From Epichloe hybrida (taxonomy: Eukaryota > Ascomycota > Sordariomycetes > Hypocreales > Clavicipitaceae): DNA of 64,000 bases. The stretch is from assembly GCA_019022495.1 (NCBI GenBank), contig JAFEKR010000006.1:2728001-2792000 (forward strand). The letters run 5' to 3'. Position numbers and translations under genes: made by a program. Below, piece by piece: positions 26,555 to 38,302 of this stretch. The stretch's first letter is position 1. The number at the start of each line of letters is the position of its first letter. The notes beneath the pieces were generated by a model. It was given only the letters and a program-made list of their open reading frames with translations, was not told where the DNA came from and searched no databases.

Positions 26555-26912
26555 TGTTAAAATATATTGTTAAAAATATATAAGGCTTTGTAATCCTAGG
26601 TTCAGTCGGATCGGTCCACTCTTTTGATTTCAACAGGTTATGAGCCCGGTGGCGCAGTGGTTGTAGCTCACTGTAGCGTATTAGCCCGCCCACCACAGTG
26701 GAGCACTGCTCTGCGAGGCAAGGTTATAGGTTCGAACCCTGCCGAAAAAAAAAAAAAAAACTAAAGAAATTCAATTGCTAGTATAAGCCTAACCTCCAAT
26801 AGGGCACCTGGATGTACAATTCCAGGGGGAGTGTTAAAATATATTGTTAAAAATATATAAGGCTTTGTAATCCTAGGTTCAGTCGGATCGGTCCACTCTT
26901 TTGATTTCAACA
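26555..26912 (+). mobile_element. Miniature LTR element (TRIM-like) carrying a tRNA/SINE-like core
   Basis: Two 81-bp direct repeats (26555-26635 and 26832-26912), identical by eye, begin TGTTAAAAT and end TTTCAACA. A 5-bp TSD, CCCCT, lies at 26550-26554 and 26913-26917. GGTTATGAGCCCGG follows the first repeat directly. This is the unmutated form of the primer-binding site seen in the outer Copia elements (complement of the initiator tRNA-Met anticodon stem). A purine-rich CCAGGGGGAG precedes the second repeat. The 196-bp interior encodes no protein but holds a tRNA-like core with pol III boxes A and B and a 16-A run. The architecture is that of a TRIM element. The element shows no RIP although its host is destroyed. 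Confidence 0.9.
26641..26744 (+). ncRNA. tRNA-derived (SINE-like) sequence with pol III boxes
   Basis: The sequence contains TGGCGCAGTGG (26650-26660), a match to the A-box consensus TRGCNNAGYGG, and GGTTCGAACCC (26729-26739), a match to the B box GGTTCGANNCC. The spacing of about 80 nt exceeds that of most tRNA genes and suits a SINE head or a rearranged tRNA. A 16-A run follows at 26745-26760. I could not fold a convincing cloverleaf with an anticodon, so it is not called a tRNA gene. Transcription by pol III is inference. Confidence 0.6.
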
Positions 26913-29900
26913 CCCCTAATTTACACTAATACATTATGTAACAAGCACTAGAGAATAAGAAATTATTTAATCTTAAAGCAAACACTACCCCTAAAGAACT
27001 TATAGCCTAGATTCTTATCAAGAAAGTAACCTATAAATATAAGAACCTATACCCGCAAACCCTATCCACTATCTTTAGTAATAACTTCAAAGAATAAAAA
27101 CAAGAAATATTCTAAGTAGTAAATCCTAAAGCTATAAAGAGACTTTAAGACTTTCTTTTCTTTAGCAGCGTCTACATAGACTTATAAAGTCACTATAAGA
27201 TAGTAGTCTTGCTTAAAGATATTATTAACTATAATAGATTCTATAACTAGAAAGAAGAAGAAATACAGGAAGTTACTAGGAAGTATTCCCCCTTTAAGAG
27301 GTAAATAATAAAGAAGGACTTCTATAAAGACCTCCTTCCTATTAGTATCCCTTCTTTTAAAGATTAACTAAAGTAACTAATTACTTTACGTTATCCCTAA
27401 TCCCCTTAACTACTATAATCACTCCCATTCTATTTCTAAATTCTATTATACTAATCCCTAAGTATACTAAGTATAAGGCAAAGGCATGATAGCAAAGGTA
27501 ATCCCCCTATTATAAGCCCTTAACTACAACCCTAGACTCCCCTTACTTTCCCTCCTATAGTAAGATATTATAATCCCCCTCTATAGTCTAAAACCATAGC
27601 ACCTCTTCTATAAGATTTAATTATCCCTATTCCCCCTTAGGAGATAGGCTAACCCTTATTAAAGTAACTACTTAATCTTAATAAATTCTATAGTAATAAG
27701 AGCATTAAGTATAGCGCTAAGGAGTATAATATTCTTAATATTAAGCTCTTAACCTATTAAAGAAAGTGTAAGATACTAGGAATTACATAAGAATAATTAG
27801 GCTATAGTTTTAAGTTTATACTAAAAGGAAGACCTCTATAGTACTTCTTAGAGAACCTTTTAGGCTAAGGAGACCCTTAAGATCTCCTAACTCTTATCTA
27901 TAGGATTAGGTAGAAGTTTAAGATAGATAATACGTATTAAAAGAACTATCTATTATAGGGAAGATTACAACTGCTCACAATTATCTAAGAGAACCCTAGT
28001 AAATTAAAGATTAAGTGCTTTAAAGACCTTATAATAAAGCTTTTGAATCTCTAAAGGGCAAATCCTTATAGATCCTAGTTAGAATTAGACCTCTGTAGTT
28101 AAATTCTAAATGCTTATAAGGGAATCCCAGAGTGTAGGGCCTATATTATTAATCCTCTTATTAACCTCTAACGCTTTTATAAACGGATAAGGATGTTAAT
28201 TAGTAAATCTAAAGCTTTAATTAATTAGTAGTAGTTCCCTATAGAAGCTAGCACTAAGGAACACTTTTAGACTAACTATAAGTATAATAGAAAAGGTAAG
28301 GAAGCCTAGTATAGTTAATTTTTATTAAAGAGCAAGCCCTAACACTTAAAAAAGTATTATATATATAGTAAAGAAGGTTATTAGTTAACTAAACACTTAG
28401 ATAAGGACCGGAAGAAGGCATTCTAATAATTTAAGAATTACTCTCGCATAGACTTAATAGCTTCTTTATATAATACGTTCCTAATATAGTATAAAGGTAA
28501 TAATAATCCTAAATTAGCTAAGGATAATAATATTAACTAATACCTAATAGAACTTGGTTTTAGCAAAGAAAATAATAATAGCTAAGTGCCTACAAGCTTC
28601 TTTACATATAGGACTACCTATAATAGCTATATAACTACTAAGATTCTCGCTAGTAAAGTAATAACTTATACTCTAGTTAAGAAGGATCTATTTAATCTTT
28701 AGGAACTAGATAAGGCACTAAGTGTATTTACACTTAAAGAATAATATTTATCTAGAACCTTTAAAGGTATTATAGCTAACATAAGCACTATAGGATATTT
28801 ATTAGTAAGCCACCCTTAATTCTTAGCTTTATAAAGTGTAATACTAACTATCACGCTTAATAGGTTAGATACTAGAAAGGCAAAGATTAAATTCAGCCCT
28901 AGAGAACTAATTAAGGTACTTAGATTAATTAAAGTGCTAACTCTGTTTAGAATTATTCTCTTTTAGGTAATCCCTACAAACACTCCCTTTCTCTTATGCC
29001 TTAATAATATAACCTACCTAAAGATTAATTTTCACACATCAGAGAACATTCTATAGCAAGGGAATATTAAAGTTCCTATTATACATAAATAAGGGCATGC
29101 GTAAATACTTCTTAACAAAGAAAAAAGTATTACTTAGAGTTATCTTATAGAGATTAAGCTCCGCTAATTACATTAACGCTTTAGATACCCTTTAGTTTAA
29201 TATCTTTATGATTTACTATGTAAATTAGGGTATAAGGTTAAGTTTAAAGCTATTAAGAAACTAACTAAGGTTTACTAGTAGTGCTAATTACACGCGGATA
29301 GCCCATATTAGTTCAAATTCACTCTTTAGGATAAATATGCTTATAATTATAAAATCATTATGGACATTATATATCTTAATAGTAACCACCCTATTCTACA
29401 AGTTATTAATACAGCTATATCCTTTAATATAGCTAGATTTATTAAAAATATCTCTATAAAGACCACATAGGAAGCACTTTATCTTTACTAGATTAATATC
29501 TATCTAGGCCCCCCAGATTTAATTATTATAAATACTAGAATAACCTTTAGAGGCAAGGAATTTAAGCAGCTTATATTATTAATAGTAATTAAGATTAAAA
29601 ATATCCCTATTAAGGCTTACTATAGCATTAGTAAGGTTAAGCAATATCACAGGCTACTCCGAAAAGCTTATAATATTATCTAATAGGAATGCCTAATAAC
29701 GCTAGAGCCTATAGCATTGCAAATAGTAGTTAAAGCTATGAATAACACCATAGGATTAAATAGTCTTATGCTAATAATCCTTGTTTTTGGCATGTATCCT
29801 CACATAGTTAAGGAATTACCTCTATTACTAGATATCACGCAGTAAGCCCTTGCAATCTAACTAGTAATAAAGGAAGTTAAGCGTATTTATGCCTAGCGGA

Positions 29901-32116
29901 AAGTTAGTAATACCCTTACTATAAGGAATAGTCCTAACACCTCTATAACCATTAACCTCCTGCTAGGATTACTTATATATATGTGATATAAAGGTAAAGG
30001 ATAGGTAGGCCCTTATAAGCTATTAGCTATAGAGAGCAAGACTTACACTCTTAAGCTCCCTTAAGGCCCTAAGGCCTTTAGATTAATATCTATTAGGCCT
30101 TTTTATAAAGATCCTAATAAAGAGAGACCTCCTAAGAGCGTAGATAACTAAGACGCCTCCCTATAGCCTATAGCTACCTCTCCTGCTAATCCCCTAAGGC
30201 AAGGACCTGGAAGACCTTAGAAAAACCCCCCTATTATGTCTAATGTCAATTACGCAAATTAAATAAAAGATAAGACTAACGTCTTTCTATTACCTAAGGA
30301 AAGCTCTAACCTTAAGCTTGTAATCTAATTATATAAGGAAGAAATTATTAAGACCCCTAACGAACCCTTTAAGCTGTTTACTAAAGCTAAGATTAATTCT
30401 CTAATTAAATAAGGTGTGTTTAAATTTATTAAGTATAATAAAAGAGAGCATAGTAGAGTTCGAATTTTTAATTCTTGTATTATTAATGAGGTAAAGGGTA
30501 AGATGACGGATCTGTACGAGAAGTTAAGGCTTATAATCTAAGGTTATAGCAATAAGGAGAAGCTAGTAATCCTCACATAGGCCCTGATAATCTAGTAAGC
30601 TAGCTAGTAATTAATCCTCGTGATAGCACCTGTGTTGTTATTACTAGGCCTTATCCTCTGGCTTTATAATATTACATAGGCCTATGTACAAGTATAAACG
30701 CTTCTTAGTTATATAATCCTAGCCTAAATCCCTATCCAAATCTGTTACCTATACCCTATAAGTATGATAATATAAGTAATTAAGCCTCTATATAGTATTA
30801 TAGAAGCTAGCACCTACTAGTGGGTAATATATTATTATTACTATAGAGAAATACTCTAGATAATAAACTTTATGTTTAACCTATGCCTGCTTGTAATAAC
30901 AAAGGAGAACCTAACCTTTGTGTGTATAGGGATATAAACTAATAATATAATTAGACTATCTAACTGTAAGTTCTCTTAATAAGAGGAAGATTAATTAAAA
31001 GCCACTTCTTTTGCTACTAAATCAAAGTAAATTCTTTCTATAGGGAACCTACTAACCTTTAATAGTAGTATTATTACTCTTAAAAATAATATAATTACGC
31101 TAAGGTAAAAGGGCTAGAGTGGAAAGCTTTAGTTAATCTTACTAACTAATTTAAAACAGGCATATATAGAACAACAAGCTTAAGGCGCGTATATTACCTT
31201 AATTTACTAACCTAAAGCTTGCTTTAACCTCTCTATTACTATATAATACCAAGAGCTATTACCTTAAGATATAAAGAGCCTAAACTAATAGATTTAATAG
31301 TAAATTAATAATCTAAGCTAAGGATTAAGGTTTATACTATTTAATCTTAAGAAAGCAAAGCTTTTTGTATTTATAAATAAATTATTTGCTAATAACTAGG
31401 ACCTTACTTCCTAGCTAGGCTACGTGCTTATCCTAGCTAGTAAAGTCTAAGAGGAAAGCACCTTTATAATCTAAGGTAATATTATATACTATAGCTTTAC
31501 TAAGAGTAAGAGAGTTATAAGAAGTGTGCTTACCTCTGAAATCTATGGCATAGTTACTAGTGCTAATATAGCTCACGTAGTCTTAATAACGCTTAGGTTA
31601 ATCACCTATTAATTAAACCTCCCTATAATTCCTATTATTATCTATACTAATTCGTACTCTTTATATAAATGCCTTATTAAGCTTAGTACTACAAAGGAGA
31701 AGTGTCTTATAATTAACATTATAGCCCTTTATTAATCATATAAGTAATAAGAGATCTGCGAGATTAGATAGATTAATAGGAATAATAACCTTACTAATGT
31801 ATTTATAAAGGCATTGCTAAACAAGGCATTTAAGAGGTTTATTACAAGTAATAAGGCAACTATTAGGATAGAAGGGTGGGTTACGTAATTATAACGTTTG
31901 TGTTAATCTAATGAGATTAAAGGTGTTAAGAATTAGGCTTACTTATCCTTATATAGGCTTATAGATTAGATTTTATTGTTTATTATACCCCTTCCCCTTG
32001 CCCTTTTCTTATAATATTATTCGCGATTATTTAATCTCATTTATTCCTTAATTCCTATTCACTTCTCTTGTTAATATTATATGTTAATAATTATATCAAA
32101 AAGAGAGAGTTTCTAG

Positions 32117-32412
32117 TATTAGAATAAGTATAATATTAATAAGGGTACGCGCCTTTAATTAGGTAGGCGCATTGCATCGCAGACCCACATATCTAGCCTA
32201 ACCGCGCTGTAATTAGGGTTAGCATATGTAGCCTCTTTGCTAATAACCCTGATTAAGGCCCCTTTTCCTATGATAAATAGCGCACCCTCTTTACTTTTAT
32301 TTAATCCCTCTTTTGCTTGCCTTAATAGACTAGAATATATAATAATTACGTGCACTTTAGTCCACCCCGAAAACCCTACGCGTAGGTCAATGGTATCCTG
32401 TAGATACTAACA
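32117..32412 (+). repeat. 3' LTR of Copia 25677-32412
   Basis: This 296-bp partner of 25677-25972 begins TATTAGAATAAG (RIP-altered) and ends ACTAACA, followed by CTAAC. The outer right end is better preserved than in the 5' copy. Confidence 0.88.
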
Positions 32413-34988
32413 CTAACCTTCTAGTAGAAACATAGGATTAGCTATAGTTTCTTATAGTTATTACTAATTAGCTCTTAAAGTATATCTAGTTAGAAGTAAT
32501 ATTATTAATAGAGGCTAGGGCGTGCGTAAAATAATTTAAATACTACTAGTAGCGTTTCTATAGCTTCCTTATATAAATTATTATAAATCACAGGTCGGAC
32601 TAGCTAAGTAATTTTTAGATAGAAATTTATGATAGGGTTAGCGTATAATAGCTACTTTCTACTATATATTACCTATAGATAGATAGTAGTATAGAAAGGG
32701 TAAACTAGGAAGTATAGGCTATACTATATATAATACTATCTTTCTCGTAATTTAAATAGCTAGATTACCTACTAGCTTACTAGCTAGTATTAAATAACAA
32801 GGATTTGTTAGTAACTAGAATAAGCGTAAATATAGCACTCTATAGGTTTAATATAGCTATAATTTAGGATCTATTACCTATAGGGTAATCTGCTATATTA
32901 GCAAAGGGGAGGGCTTAAGCCTTTCTATAATATTTAAAAGATAGTATAGATTTAATATAGGCTATAATAGCCTTTGTCTAGTAATAATAGTAGGAGGATA
33001 TAAATAGTAGTTATAGGCTAGTAAAGTAATTCTAGGTTAGGGACTACGTATAGCTTAGCCTTTATAATATTAAAACAAACTATCCCTATAAGAAGTTAGA
33101 TTAAGTTATAGCTAAATATAAGGTACTTAAGGTGCCTATACCCTTAATAGTTAGGTTAGATATCCTAAGGGGACTATATCCTATCTTTTATATTAACTTA
33201 ATTTAGCGTGTAGTAAATAATCCACTACTAAGCTAAAGACTAGCTAATAAACATTTACTACTAGAGCTAGTTATAATAGATACTAATAATAATCTTATAG
33301 AGTATTAGGTAAAGGAAATCCTTATAGCTAAGAACATACTAGGTAAGGGTTTAAACTAGAATATCTTAGTTAAATAGAGAGGTTATATATAGCTAACTTA
33401 GGAACTATTAGAAAGTATAGCATATATAGAAGCACTTAACTGTTTTAAATTATAATAAGGGAATATATAGATAAATAATAGCCCTAAAAGAGTATATTTT
33501 AATTTAACTAAAGATAGCTAAAAGATACCTAATTTCTATCTAATACGTGTATAACCTAGCACTGAAATTCCACTATAATATAAAATAATTTAGGAAAGGG
33601 GGGGGGTGTTATTATTATTGTTATATTAGTAGCAGGCCTTAGTAATAGTATAAGCTAGCTTTATAATAGTTTTAGCTATTTATTAGACTTAGGTATTACT
33701 TACCTTCTAGGCGGAGATAGACTAGGCTAAGTTATTATTTATAGTTCTTATACTATAAAAGAATTTAGTAGCTAGGTTATTATATTCTTAGTAAGTAAGC
33801 ATTATCTAGGTAAGTATAAGTTACTATGCCTTAGAGGTACCCTAGGCATAGGCTATACTTATAGGGGAGAAGGCTAGGGGCTAGGCCTTAGCTAGATTAA
33901 TATAAGTAGTAGTAAGTATACTATTAAAATATTTATAGTAGTAAATAAAAGTTTTTATAAGGGTAGTGTGCTACCCCTTATTATTACTAGTCTATAGTAT
34001 AGCTAGAGTCTTAATAGCTTTTCCTATATATATAAGATTCTTAAGATATTTAAAAGTATAGTAAAGTTTTAGGTTTATGCTATATAGGTACTTCTCCTAG
34101 AGGTATATATAATAGCTAGCTTAATAATAGTAATAGGCCTAGTTTAGCCTTAGAGTATAGTTAAGGGTGCCCTTATTTTAGAGATTATTTATATAAGGAT
34201 TATATAGAAAATTATACTTCTTACTATTAAAGAGGTTCTTATTATTAGAGTTTTCTTTTAAAATATACTTACTAAGGTAAGTATACTTAAATAAGGTAGG
34301 AGGGGGCAGAGAAAGGGGAGGGGGTGCGCTAGTAGTAAGTTAGTTAGAGAGGGAAATAATACTACTTATAATAGAGAGTAAACTAGATATAAGAAAGGAG
34401 CTTAAAGGTAGTAAGATAATTAATAAATAAGGTTAGAAAGGGTATAAAAAGAAGAAATTATAATAATAAGGAGGTAAAAGAATATAAAGTTAAGGGAGGG
34501 GAGATAAGGTATTTATATTTTAAAATAAATTAGTTAAGCTTTAATTAGAGTATAGGTTATTTATATTTATAAATAAAGGCTAGGAGTAAATAGGGGTGGT
34601 ATATTATATAATAAGGGGCTAGATAATTACTAATAAGGGGGCTACTTAAAGTAAAGCTTAAGTTTAGTAAGTAATAGATAGGATATAAGATTAGGGTAAA
34701 GTTAAGAGAGTGAAGGAGGTAAGGAGATAGCTAGTAATAGGGGGGTTCTAAAAGAGGTAGCTAGTGTTTTTAGGGGTAGGACTAGAGTAAGGTAAGGTGC
34801 CTACTATACTAAAAAAAATTTTACTTTACGTAGCAAAGATATAACCTTACCTAGTAACCTACTAGCTTCGCTAGGCTGCTTACATTGCCTTACTAGGTTT
34901 TTCTATAGTAGCTACATAATAGGGGTCTAGTGTTAATATATACTTACTTTTTTATAGGAGGAGGAAGGGGGGGATAAGTATAGGGGTA
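32413..34988 (+). pseudogene. RIP-broken Gypsy integrase and 3' region
   Basis: This is the continuation of the Gypsy element after the nested Copia. Plus-strand remains around 32450-32800 fit an integrase core only loosely (a VDRFTK-like to GPQFVSDFW-like order is traceable through many stops). From about 33600 to 34988 no domain is recognisable. A G-rich run (about 33598-33607) and a purine tract before the LTR (34961-34976) are seen. Confidence 0.5.
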
Positions 34989-35225
34989 TATTATAGACTT
35001 AAGCTATAAGCTTAGGTTAAGTCTAGCTCTAGAAAGGCTCTAGAAAGTATATATACTCTAGGCAAAGGGGTTAGGGCTTTACATAGACTACGCACGGACT
35101 ACACATAAGGGGATATATATATCTGGATGCTATGTAACACTAGTAGAGTTCTCCTTTCCTTCTGTAAGAATAATATTCTCATTCTGAACGCTTATACGCA
35201 GTAGCCATAAGGCTAGTTCCTAACA
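34989..35225 (+). repeat. 3' LTR of Gypsy 21627-35225
   Basis: This 237-bp partner of 21627-21863 is strongly RIP-mutated at its inner left half and better preserved at its outer right end. It is followed by CTTC. Confidence 0.88.
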
Positions 35226-37750
35226 CTTCTTAGTAAAGTTAAAGAGCAAGGTTCTAATTAGCCTCTTCCTTTACTATAAGGAATACTATACTTAGTATCC
35301 CTCTAGTTATAACCTCTTAAATAAAGGCCTTCTCTTAATCTTTATTTATAAGTATATAAAGCTAAACTAGGCTAATATCCTTCTTAGGGCTATAAGGTCT
35401 TCTTTTCCTTACTTTTGTTCCTTTAGGGTATAGTAATAAGTCTTTAACTTAATAGCTTCCCCTTAGGGCCTTTTAGGCTTTATAAGCCTCTTTATTAGAC
35501 TCTCTTACACTTATAAATTACACTATAAGGGCCTTTCTTAGTCTCCCTTACTTTCTCTTAGCTAGTGTTTATAGCTCTTTACTATCTTCTATTAGAGAAT
35601 CTCTTTTATTAGTAGTAGTTAGTTATATAGCTTCTTTTTCCTTTGCATTACTTAGCTATTACTTTAGTGAATTATAGGGCTTTATCTCCTACTACTCTAG
35701 CCCCTTTATAGTATATAGGTCTTTATAATAAGGCTTCACTACTATAGAGTAAAACTTCACTAGGCTATAGGGCATATTAATAGTATAGGTCTCTTTATTA
35801 GTAGTAAGTAGCTTATATAGGCTATACTAGCTACCTTTCTCTCTCTATATATATATATTAGCCTACAGAGGTAACTAATATATAGGCGCTATATTAGGAC
35901 TATTCTAGGCTCTAAGGGCGTTACAGACCTGCCACAAAGCTAGATAGTAGTAGACTTTATTAGTAGCTTTATAAATTACTTTAGCACGTTAAATAATAGA
36001 GATACTTAGTGGTGACTTATCTATTATTTATAGGTAGCCTCTAAAGACTAGTAGGGTTAGGATAATACTATTTAGGCCTATAAAGTTATTAATAGCTTTA
36101 ATAGCTATTTAAAGACATTATTCTAGCGTAAGTTCTATTCTAATTAAGTCTATGATAATGTCATAGGCTTGGCGTAAAGGTCCGTAATATCTCTTAACCT
36201 TTCCAATGCTATTATAGGCTTTAATTAGCATCTTATTAGTCTTAATTAACATTAATCAAGCATAATGCTTAAATTTAGCGGAAGCGAAGTTATTGCTAGC
36301 GTTGTGAATAATTCATTCTAGAGGTCTGAGATAAGTATTAATCTAACATTCGCGGATAGCGTCCTAGATATCTCAAGCCTTTTGCTTCCTTAAATTAAGG
36401 AATTAGGCTACCTAGAACAATGTTACTAAATTAACGATGTGAAGTACTAGTTAGCTATTGATTTGCATGATATTAACAATAATCTTATAGTTAAATTTGT
36501 AGTTATCTTTAATTATAAACTTAAATTAGCTAGGGGCCTTTCTATGTATTTAGTAATAGTAGTAGACTTTAGTTAATTCCTTAATTACCTAGCGTTTAAC
36601 TTCATAACTAGCTTAGTAAAGGATCTTTATAAGTTATTAAATAGAAGGGTAACTAAGTTAATAATATAATTAACGGATATCTCCTTCTAAAAGGTAGAAG
36701 GTAACTATTTCTCTTACTTCTAGTAATTACTAAGAATAGCCCTATTATTATATAATAGGTATAGTCTTATTACCTTAGATAAGTATATTAGCAAGGTTAT
36801 TAATCTTAACTTACATTTTATCTATATTAGTAATTAAGAAGAGGAAGGGGGTAGCTATGTTAAGAATATAGAATTTAAGCTCTCTAAGTTCTATAGGTAT
36901 ATAAAGGATTCCTCTTATAACTACTAATCTAGCACTAAATATAATAATTTAGGGTTTATAGGGGGTTACCTTTAATAAAGGCATTAATCTTAATAAAGCC
37001 TTTACTTATACCTCTCCTATAGTTAACTTTCCTATAGCGCTAGTATTAGGTATAATCCCTCTAAAGACCTCTTTAGAATAGTATTCTTTAGAGATATAGT
37101 AAATTAAGCCTTTATCACACTCTTATAGCTTATAAAGCTCCTACCTAAGGAATATGTGTTAGAAGGCTTAATTATTTAGGGTTATAAGAATATTAATATT
37201 AGTAGTATTATGGTTAGTCTGTAATCTGGAGCAAAAGAATTATATAATGCTTAGGTATGCTATTAATAGTAGCTCCTTTACATTATTATTATTATCTTTA
37301 GCTTCTATGTAAGCTAAAAGGTATAATTCCTAATTCTAACTTAAGCCTTTATTAGGCTTATTATTATCCTACCCTTTATAGGAGGTAAGGAATACCTAGA
37401 ATCTCTTCTCTAAAGGGAGTGTATAATATGTTTTACTAGCTTACTAGTAGTTCTTTTCCTTTTAATATTCTTTAGTAAAGTAATTAGAAGACTAGTAACC
37501 ACTCTTACTACATATAAAGTAGCGCTTAGTACTTAGCCTAGGGCTCCGTCCATAATAACTTCCTTTGCTATAGGCAGAGCTTTGCACTACACTACACTAC
37601 ATTGTGTAGTATTTGTAGTGTAGTGTAGTATACTACACTACACTACACACTACACTACACTACATACTACACTACAAGGGAATTTTTTCACTACACTACA
37701 CTACATGTAGTATTTTGTAGTATTTGTAGTATTTATAATTTTTAGTAATA

Positions 37751-37960
37751 TAATAGCTTATAATAGCTTATAATAGCTTATATTAGCTTATATTAGCTTA
37801 TATTAGCTTTTAATAGCTTATAATAGCTTATAATAGCTTATAATAGCTTATAATAGCTTATAATAGCTTATAATAGCTTATAATAGCTTATAATTAGCTT
37901 ATAATTATAATAGCTTATAATAGCTTATAATAGCTTATAATAGCTATAATATTATATTAA
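37751..37960. repeat. TAGCTTATAA decamer array
   Basis: About 18 nearly perfect copies of a 10-bp unit (TAGCTTATAA) lie inside the hAT-like element. The related element at 11208-13222 has only a few copies of the complementary word near 13050-13090, so the array expanded in this copy. Confidence 0.85.
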
Positions 37961-38170
37961 CTTATAATATTATTAGTGTTAAAGTTTAATTAAAATTAAA
38001 TAGTAAATAAGTAACTAAAATTAAATAGTAAATAAGTAACTAAAATATAAATATAAATAAGTATAAGGAAATTACTATAGAAAAAGCTATACTTTTTAAT
38101 TACTTAGTATTTTAAGCTTTTTAAATATATTAATAAAATAAAATACTTTTCTTTCTTATATTTTTTAAAA

Positions 38171-38302
38171 TAATAATAATAGTAATAATAGTAATAATAG
38201 TAATAATAGTAATAATAGTAATAATAGTAATAATAGTAATAATAGTAATAATAGTAATAATAGTAATAATAGTAATAATAGTAATAATAGTAATAATAGT
38301 AG
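38171..38302. repeat. AGTAATAAT nonamer array
   Basis: About 14-15 near-perfect copies of AGTAATAAT are followed by looser AGT/AAT repeats to about 38360. They sit inside the hAT-like element and have no counterpart in the 11208-13222 copy. Confidence 0.85.

Larger units (their letters stand above)
25677..32412 (+). mobile_element. Complete Copia element nested in the Gypsy element
   Basis: LTRs of 296 bp (25677-25972 and 32117-32412) are flanked by the TSD CTAAC (25672-25676 and 32413-32417). Coding sense is plus. Integrase remains near 29525-29690 resemble the fungal Copia pattern GxNFxSKEFxQ...KSVPVEAHxSIGxVERxHxxLRRAY. RT remains near 30478-30600 read NEVKGKMTDLYEKLRLII then YSNKEKLVILT, like the fungal Copia K(S)RLVIQxYND...LTQSPTIQ block. 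The region after the 5' LTR (CTAATTAGTAGTTATCTC) resembles the matching site of the 19609-41908 Copia (CTAATCAGTAGTTAACTT), suggesting a shared primer. Without the miniature element at 26555-26912 the length is about 6.4 kb. Confidence 0.88.
21627..35225 (+). mobile_element. Complete Gypsy/Ty3 element carrying a nested Copia element
   Basis: LTRs of 237 bp (21627-21863 and 34989-35225) have TGTTA/TAACA ends. They are flanked by CTTC (21623-21626 and 35226-35229); the uninterrupted paralogue near 10330 confirms a 4-bp duplication. Coding sense is plus. RT remains near 24160-24240 read FQQYINSALSEILSDYITIYLDNILIYL, the Gypsy block with YLDDIL changed to YLNNIL, and upstream text near 23860-23960 fits the KPSxSPxSSPVLxVKKPGG region. 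Integrase-like remains resume at 32418 after the nested Copia. A purine-rich tract near 34961-34976 precedes the 3' LTR. Without the insert the length is about 6.9 kb. No frame is intact. Confidence 0.88.

Noticed and set aside
26555..26912. Two 81-bp direct repeats with spacer considered as a CRISPR-like or plain tandem repeat.
   Set aside because: Only two repeats occur, with LTR-type ends, a primer site, a polypurine tract and a TSD, so a miniature LTR element explains it better.
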